The position numbers and the translations under genes are program-made. From NCBI RefSeq assembly GCF_000003605.2, contig NW_003119937.1, forward strand, positions 42,846 to 56,259: DNA of 13,414 bases. The letters run 5' to 3'. The notes under the pieces were generated by a model that worked only from the letters and a program-made list of their open reading frames with translations, had not been told where the DNA came from and searched no databases. Shown here piece by piece: positions 8,396 through 13,414 of this stretch (position 1 is its first letter; the number at the start of each line of letters is the position of its first letter). The stretch comes from Saccoglossus kowalevskii. Lineage: Eukaryota; Hemichordata; Enteropneusta; Harrimaniidae.

Positions 8396-8565
8396 CGGGT
8401 CAGACAGTGTTCGTTGGCTCAGCCCGCACAACCAAGGGGCCCCATGTGTGTTAGCACGATAGTGTCTTCAGCAGAAACCAGCCTGCTTGATGCTGCAGGT
8501 TTCGACTGGCGCTATCGAACACCAATACACTGTTTTGATGCATTAGAATTGTTGAGTGTTACTCT
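8396..8565 (+). other. DIRS 3' region before the internal repeat
   Basis: The sequence follows the recombinase tail (GPVVTGQ-like block just upstream) and leads into the internal complementary region. No separate gene is supported. Confidence 0.4.
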
Positions 8566-8692
8566 GCCTAACGAGTAATAAATGGGATTTATTATTTCCA
8601 CTGACTTTCTGGTAGGTGGTGTAGTAAACTATTAGGGTTTTACAAACTAGTTTGTTTACCTAATCATACCTACCAGAAAGTCTGTGGAACCC
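8566..8692 (+). repeat. DIRS internal complementary region
   Basis: Positions 8566-8630 are a direct copy of the right terminus 8726-8790, ungapped over 65 bp with five mismatches. Positions 8653-8690 (GTTTACCTAATCATACCTAC then CAGAAAGTCTGTGGAA) copy the left terminus in sense orientation. The two copies meet head to tail across a roughly 20-bp linker, giving the sequence expected at a circle junction of the two element ends. In DIRS elements such a region serves as template for completing the termini during circle formation. It also forms a long hairpin through ACTTTCTGGTAGGT and ACCTACCAGAAAGT. Confidence 0.88.
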
Positions 8693-8790
8693 ATTGTTTC
8701 TGTTCGGGCTATGTTCTGTAGTTAAGCCTAACAAGTAATAAATGGAATTTATTATTTCCACAGACTTTCTGGTAGGTGATGGAGTAAACT
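8693..8790 (-). repeat. DIRS right inverted terminal repeat
   Basis: This is the inverted partner of 4154-4243. It ends GGAGTAAACT at 8790, after which the sequence turns into AT-rich flank. It is longer than the left copy by about 9 bp because of the deletion in the latter. Confidence 0.88.
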
Positions 8791-9151
8791 ATAACATACA
8801 TAATGCAAATTGCATATATTCATTCACAATGATTATGCATTTCAATACAAAAAGTTATGTTTAGATGCATTTAAAGACTGAATTTTAGTTTTCTGACACT
8901 AAATGAGAACTCTGTTTATATCTGAGCACATTTCACTCTGAGCTACATTGTTAGTTCATGATAAATCACAATTCATTTGCATGGTATCAAACAATATGGA
9001 ACACGTTCTCATCCATCATACAGTATTGGATGTTATGAAATTTACAACTTTTTTTTCCACTGCATCTAGTCATTTAAATATTGAGAAGATTGACAATATT
9101 TAGGAAAATATGCACTTTTTATATGGGAGATTTTTTTTTAATTAAAACCGA
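8791..9151. other. Right interior of the inverted-repeat element, no gene
   Basis: AT-rich spacer between the DIRS right end and the right arm of the long inverted repeat. It does not clearly continue the interrupted satellite monomer; only a faint ATATTCATTCACAATGAT patch at about 8816-8833 resembles the next satellite block. No open frame of note. Confidence 0.45.
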
Positions 9152-9680
9152 AGTTGGTTATTATGAATTGACAATGATGTCGGTGGACAAGCATTGGTGG
9201 TATGAATAAAACAAATTGAGTTCTTTTGCGTGAAATAGAAATTGAACAAGACATGAATGTCACAGTCCCAGTTATTTGATTATAAAGTAGTACAAGGAAC
9301 ATCTGCAAACAGGTGAATGAATATGTAATCTATGTGGGTACAACTCATTATAGTGAATTCCCATAATCTAGTTTTGTACTGACAACTAAAAACTTCCACT
9401 GACCCATGTTCAGAATCTCAGAGTACACAAGTGCAACAAAAGTATTTGCCATACATGTTTAATAGCTCAAGAAACTGCATTCATTATTCTGAGTGAACCT
9501 TGATATACACGACTTCTTTGTTAATTCAGGTCTTAGTGTATTACCAGGACCTGGGTTTGTTTCAAAATCATCACTGGGCATCAGAATCATGTTCATGTGT
9601 CAAATACAATTTGTTATTAACACAGTAAGGTTTATTATTTAAAATGTATTCATTGTACATTGAACAACATCTGTTAATTG
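9152..9680. repeat. Long inverted repeat, right arm
   Basis: This is the reverse-complement partner of 3165-3680. Relative to the left arm it has a small insertion around 9173-9186 (between GTCGGTGG and GGTATGAATAAA) and a diverged patch near 9341-9360. Its outer end is close to 9680, after CTGTTAATTG; a weaker match may extend to about 9690. Confidence 0.9.
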
Positions 9681-11011
9681 TTAAACAATCGTAGAAGCTA
9701 TGTTTTCAGAGCAAGTACATGTAATTTTAGGAGGGTGTGGTCATTATTGCCAAAGAACATCTACTCATGCCAGGGTGTTATACCAAATATGACACAAAAT
9801 CCTATAAAAATTGTGTGGGAGACTGTTTGATGGTGAATGTCTGTTCATGACATTTTTTTATCTCAATATGATCAAATTTTACGTACAAACTAACAGACAA
9901 AAATGGCAAGAAGAGGGACAAGGAATGTTGCTTTAAAGGCATTCTTTGTACAAATTCTTTATTAACTTCAATCTAATATACATATAAAACATCACTTATA
10001 CATCCACATTAAAGAAAAGGAAAATATTAGTTTGTTTAAAAGTCACAGATTTAAACAGTAACCACAGCAATAGATTTGTAAATAATATATTAAATTCTAA
10101 AATGTTTGCAAGATTTAATTTATTCACAAATCCTTCATTGAAAATGCTCTCATGTCACTTAGTATCTAATCTGATTGTGGTATTTCAACAACTGATGGAC
10201 AATTCCAAAAAATTCAAATTGGCTTAAAGTCAAAGACTTGGAAAAGTTCAATTTTGGCATTCAGTTGGCCTGGACCAAGTGTTAAAAAATAATTAATGAC
10301 ATTCAAAGCCTATAAAAATTCCAAATTTACTACAATGAAATTTGTGTTTGGACACTGTATCAGTTATGAGACTACCTGTTCAATACTATCATGATAATAT
10401 ACATGTCAAGTAAATTGGACAAATTACCAATGCAGGAATTTTCAAGTATGAACACCGAAAGACATTTGCATCAAAAGTCTACTGAAAGTGAATTATTATC
10501 TACTCTATTTTTTTGCAAAACATGGTGCCTTTGTACAACAATGATATGTCTAACCAGCAAGTTTGAAAGCTACGAGTCAAACGGACATGTATTTAGAGAT
10601 AAATTGCAGATATGAATGTAACCTCTTTAAACATAGCATAAACAACACACATAAAAATCTAAATTTTCCCAGTTTATTTGACATTCAGTTGAGATAAGCT
10701 TTACCGAATATGTTCATAAACTTGTAAAAATAATTTGAATTCGATCATGGTTGAAATATCTTATTGAATGAATGTATCAAGTATTCAAGGTAGCATTCAA
10801 TGTTTAGTCTCCCCCAAAAAAGTGGCTAAAACAAGCTACCAGCATTGACTTGAACTTAAGAAATTCCACGGGGAGACCACTAAGATAATTTCAATATGTA
10901 ACCCTTGAAAAGACAAATGAGTAAATAGGAATAACAAAAACTAAGGGAATAAATATCTATTATTTTCTGAAACAAAAAAACAACAACCTGGGGATGTCCT
11001 GAGAACCCACC
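9681..11011. other. AT-rich intergenic DNA, no supported gene
   Basis: Short open frames here (for example 74 codons at 10391-10615) have AT-driven composition and no motif. CTTTATT at about 9956 would be an AATAAAG polyadenylation signal on the minus strand, but no upstream coding exon is visible. The only structured piece is a hairpin at 10804-10883, listed separately. Confidence 0.5.
10804..10883. other. Imperfect hairpin
   Basis: TTAGTCTCCCC at 10804-10814 pairs with GGGGAGACCACTAA at 10870-10883 with a 3-nt bulge. Inside it GTGG (10822-10825) pairs with CCAC (10866-10869). The loop is about 40 nt. The role is unknown, and it could be a degraded inverted-repeat mobile element. Confidence 0.4.
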
Positions 11012-11045
11012 GGGGAGGGTGGGTGGGTTGGGGTTATGTGGGGGG
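11012..11045 (+). other. G-quadruplex-type G-run
   Basis: The plus strand carries GGGG-A-GGG-T-GGGT-GGG-TT-GGGG and, after TTATGT, a further run of six G. There are at least five G-tracts of three or more with loops of one or two bases, the pattern of a very stable intramolecular quadruplex. It stands alone in AT-rich DNA, about 100 bp before the minisatellite. Confidence 0.75.
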
Positions 11046-11142
11046 CCTGCATTTTATTTTAGGCTGTACCTTTGGCAAATTTCTGTAAACCTATTTTTAC
11101 CAACACATTGTACAAGTTTATTAATAAATTCAAATTATATAT

Positions 11143-12240
11143 GGTCTGTGGATCACTTCCTGGCTGCCTAATTCACATCACATCTGGTCTGTGGATCACT
11201 TCCTGGCTGCCCAATTCAAATCAGATCTGGTCTGTGAAGCACTTCCAGGCTGCCTAATTCAAATCAAATCTGGTCTGTGAAGCACTTCCAGGCTGCCTAA
11301 TTCAAATCACATCTGGTCTGGTCTGGTCTGTGAAGCACTTCCAGGCTGCCTAATTCAAATCACATCTGGTCTGGTCTGTGAAGCACTTCCAGGCTGCCTA
11401 ATTCAAATCACATCTGGTCTGGTCTGTGATGCACTTCCTGGCTGCCTAATTCAAATCACATCTGGTCTGTGAAGCACTTCCTGGCTGCCTAATTCAAATC
11501 ACATCTGATCTGTGGATCACTTCCTCACTGCCTGATTTAAATCACATCTGGTCTGGTCTGAAGCACTTCCTGGCTGCCTAATTCAAATCACATCTGGTCT
11601 GTGGAGCACTTCCTCACTGCCTGATTTAAATCACATCTGGTCTGGTCTGTGAAGCACTTCCTCACTGCCTGATTTAAATCACATCTGGTCTGGTCTGTGA
11701 AGCACTTCCTGGCTGCCTAATTCAAATCACATCTGGTCTGTGGAGCACTTCCTCACTGCCTGATTTAAATCACATCTGGTCTGGTATGTGAAGCACTTCC
11801 TGGCTGCCTAATTCAAATCACATCTGGTCTGGTCTGTGAAGCACTTCCTGGCTGCCTAATTCAAATCACATCTGGTCTGTGAAGCACTTCCAGGCTGCCT
11901 AATTCAAATCACATCTGGTCTGGTTTGTAAAGCACTTCCTGGCTGCCTAATTCAAATCACATCTGGTCTGGTCTGTGAAGCACTTCCTGGCTGTCTAATT
12001 CAAATCACATTTGGTCTGTGGATCACTTCCTGGCTGCCTAATTCAAATAAGATCTGGTCTGGTCTGGTCTGTGAAGCACTTCCTGGCTGCCTAATTAAAA
12101 TCACATCTGGTCTGGTCTGGTCTGTGAAGCACTTCCTGGCTGCCTAATTCAAATCACATCTGATCTGTGGATCACTTCCTCACTGCCTGATTTAAATCAC
12201 ATCTGGTCTGTGAAACACTACCTCGCTGTCTAATTCAAAG
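11143..12240. repeat. Minisatellite, 24 copies of a 43-bp unit with GGTCT expansions
   Basis: The basic unit is 43 bp, starting GGTCTGTGAAGCACTTCC and ending CAAATCACATCT. I count 24 units, the last partial (36 bp). Twelve units carry one or two additional GGTCT pentamers at the start, giving 48 or 53 bp; unit 10 has lost two bases. These lengths sum to 1098 bp, exactly the span. Three central variants occur: CAGGCTGCCTAATTC, CTGGCTGCCTAATTC and CTCACTGCCTGATTTAAATC, the last in units 9, 11, 12, 14 and 23. A decayed partial unit may precede at 11124-11142. The 61-codon frame at 11072-11257 is a product of the repeat, not a gene. Confidence 0.96.
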
Positions 12241-13160
12241 TAACAAGTAAATTGACATACAAACATTTACCAAGATGATTAGAAATAGAACATCAAGAGT
12301 ATCTCTACTAAAATGATGCAACCTTAAATTGGAGTTTAAAAACTGAGACTATTTTTTCATGTAAGCAGTGTTATATTATTGCTGCGTTTTTTTAGTAATA
12401 ATCAATGGTCTTTACATACTAAGTACTGCTATATTACATTTTGTACCTCAACAGAAATAAAGATTTTCACTGTTCAAGTTGTACAATATTTAAAATCAAG
12501 CAGAACCCACCTTCCTACCTACGTGAAATGAATTCAAACTATGGAGCCTGACTAGTATGGCATAAAATAAGTAATAAATGTTTAGGACTTTCCACTATAG
12601 TCAGGGGTAGAAAACAAACAGTGCAGTGCAGTGCAGTGCATCAAACTATATAAAGTTCTCCAGTATGAAAGCTTAATTATGTATAAACCTTCTGAAGAAA
12701 TTGAAACATGTAAACTTGGATAAGAAAGTTATTTCTATTTTGTTCAATAAAATGTGCAGCACACTGCAATCTTGGGGAGTCATGACCAATAACAGAATAT
12801 CATAGTCACATGATTATGGAATTCATGCTAAGATGGATAGTAAACCCCTTCCCATCTTAGTTTATATAAAAACAGTGATGTATTTACACTATTTCAAATC
12901 ACAGCCATTGATATTTTCGATATACTGATATTGATATCCTGTAGTTAAGTTAATTTTTATTGTTCTCAGGTTTGTGATTTATTTGTTTCCATGAGACAAC
13001 TTCTGATTTCCTGAGTTTGACTTCCACTTTGGTCCCAAGCATGGTGACTGTGCTTTGCTTTGGGTCTATTACCTAGACAATTGAAACATAGTAGAAATCA
13101 TTCTTTCTTCCATTCATTAGTATAGCAAATTATAGTTACACATGACTAGCCCTGTATATT
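12241..13160. other. AT-rich intergenic DNA, no supported gene
   Basis: No open frame of convincing length or motif is present. AATAAA occurs near 12455 and 12745 but without associated coding sequence. The only repeat is the pentamer tract at 12621-12640. Confidence 0.5.
12621..12640. repeat. (GTGCA)4 microsatellite
   Basis: Four perfect tandem GTGCA units. The locus is short and perfect, likely polymorphic. Confidence 0.9.
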
Positions 13161-13163
13161 TAA

Positions 13164-13243
13164 GGGTGGGAAGATCATAGCATAGGGTTATAAGTTATAA
13201 CTTGCAAAGCAAATGTCTTAACCACTACACTATGAAGTTTCCC
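13164..13243 (-). repeat. tRNA-like remnant (possible SINE head)
   Basis: On the minus strand TAGTGTAGTGG fits the RNA polymerase III box A consensus and is followed by TTAAGACATTTGCTTTGCAA, which is very like the D-arm to anticodon-arm part of many tRNA-derived SINEs. A clear box B (GGTTCGA-type) is missing; ACTTATAACCC in that position is only a weak fit. Acceptor-stem pairing is poor, so this is not a functional tRNA gene. I read it as the decayed tRNA-related head of a SINE. Confidence 0.45.
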
Positions 13244-13257
13244 AATAAACATTATAT

Positions 13258-13414
13258 ACCGTACTTATCCGGGTAAGAGCCCATGCCCGGGCAAACGCTG
13301 AATGATAACTTTCACCGTGATTGATAAGCGTCTAGTCTGATAAGAAAGCAATGTCATGATTAGACCTTTATGATGAAATACTAGTAGTGATGTCATTCTT
13401 AGCCAATCAGTAAA
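13258..13414. mobile_element. DNA transposon copy 2, partial at window end
   Basis: The terminus CCGTACTTATCCGGGTAAG at 13259 corresponds to the left end of the copy at 2160. The following 13298-13414 is the reverse complement of 2896-3012. This copy lies in the opposite orientation and shows the true second terminus, which is altered in copy 1. A GCCC/GGGC hairpin lies at about 13279-13292. It runs out of the window. Confidence 0.7.

Larger units (their letters stand above)
4154..8790 (+). mobile_element. DIRS-like tyrosine-recombinase retrotransposon (decayed)
   Basis: The element has matching inverted ends: AGTTTACTACATCTCCTACC at 4154 and the reverse complement of the sequence ending GGAGTAAACT at 8790. 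It contains, in order, a gag-like region, RT, partial RNase H, a DIRS-type linker, a tyrosine recombinase, and an internal complementary region just before the right end. DIRS elements copy their RNA through a circular DNA and insert with a tyrosine recombinase instead of an integrase, so they usually leave no target duplication. None is obvious here. Total length is 4637 bp, shorter than I would expect for an intact element, in line with the internal deletions. All reading frames are broken by stops and frameshifts. Base composition is visibly more GC-rich than the flanks. Confidence 0.92.

Noticed and set aside
8803-8815. ATGCAAATTGCAT as an octamer-type transcription factor site
   Set aside because: A single short palindrome in AT-rich DNA without any promoter or gene nearby.
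3165-9680. Long inverted repeat as termini of a Polinton or virus-like element
   Set aside because: No polymerase, integrase, packaging ATPase or capsid gene lies between the arms; the coding content is a DIRS-like insertion with its own ends.
10391-10615. 74-codon frame as a small protein
   Set aside because: AT-rich composition, no motif, no signal peptide or conserved context.
11143-12240. CRISPR-like array
   Set aside because: Units are directly adjacent without unique spacers, and the context is eukaryotic; it is a minisatellite.
13164-13243. Functional tRNA gene
   Set aside because: Box B is missing, acceptor stem does not pair, and anticodon loop geometry is poor.

Overview
This window reads as repeat-dense, AT-rich invertebrate nuclear DNA. 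I see no bacterial operon architecture and no convincing host gene. Nearly every coding signature belongs to a decayed transposable element. The mix (a Jockey/CR1-like LINE, a DIRS-type tyrosine-recombinase retrotransposon, a roughly 158-bp satellite inside an inverted-repeat element, a tRNA-like remnant) would suit a mollusc, another lophotrochozoan or another marine invertebrate. That taxonomic guess is inference.

Layout from left to right. Positions 1-560 hold the N-terminal part of a LINE reverse transcriptase on the minus strand. Positions 560-1592 hold the C-terminal part and 3' tail of a LINE on the plus strand. Together they have the geometry of a twin-primed, 5'-inverted insertion. 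Positions 2160-3053 are a degenerate DNA transposon with a TIR-like left end and a minus-strand acidic coding remnant. A second copy in opposite orientation starts at 13258 and leaves the window. Positions 3165-3680 and 9152-9680 are the two arms of a long inverted repeat of about 520 bp. Between them lie a 158-bp tandem repeat (3741-4153), a DIRS-like retrotransposon with both termini and its internal complementary region (4154-8790), and a featureless spacer (8791-9151). Positions 9681-11010 are AT-rich DNA without a supported gene. A G-quadruplex-type run (11012-11045) precedes a 24-copy minisatellite (11143-12240) in which a GGTCT pentamer has expanded inside individual units. The rest is AT-rich DNA with a short (GTGCA)4 tract and a tRNA-like remnant.

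The DIRS-like element carries a gag-like region, RT, part of RNase H and a tyrosine recombinase, all broken by frameshifts, stops and at least two apparent internal deletions, so it should not be autonomous. Its terminal architecture is nevertheless clear: inverted terminal repeats plus an internal segment holding copies of both ends fused together. The nesting gives a relative history: the inverted-repeat element and its satellite came first, and the DIRS element interrupted it.

I do not see a convincing new biological system. The most informative signals are the nested DIRS inside an inverted-repeat element, the twin-primed LINE layout, and the structured minisatellite next to a G4 run.
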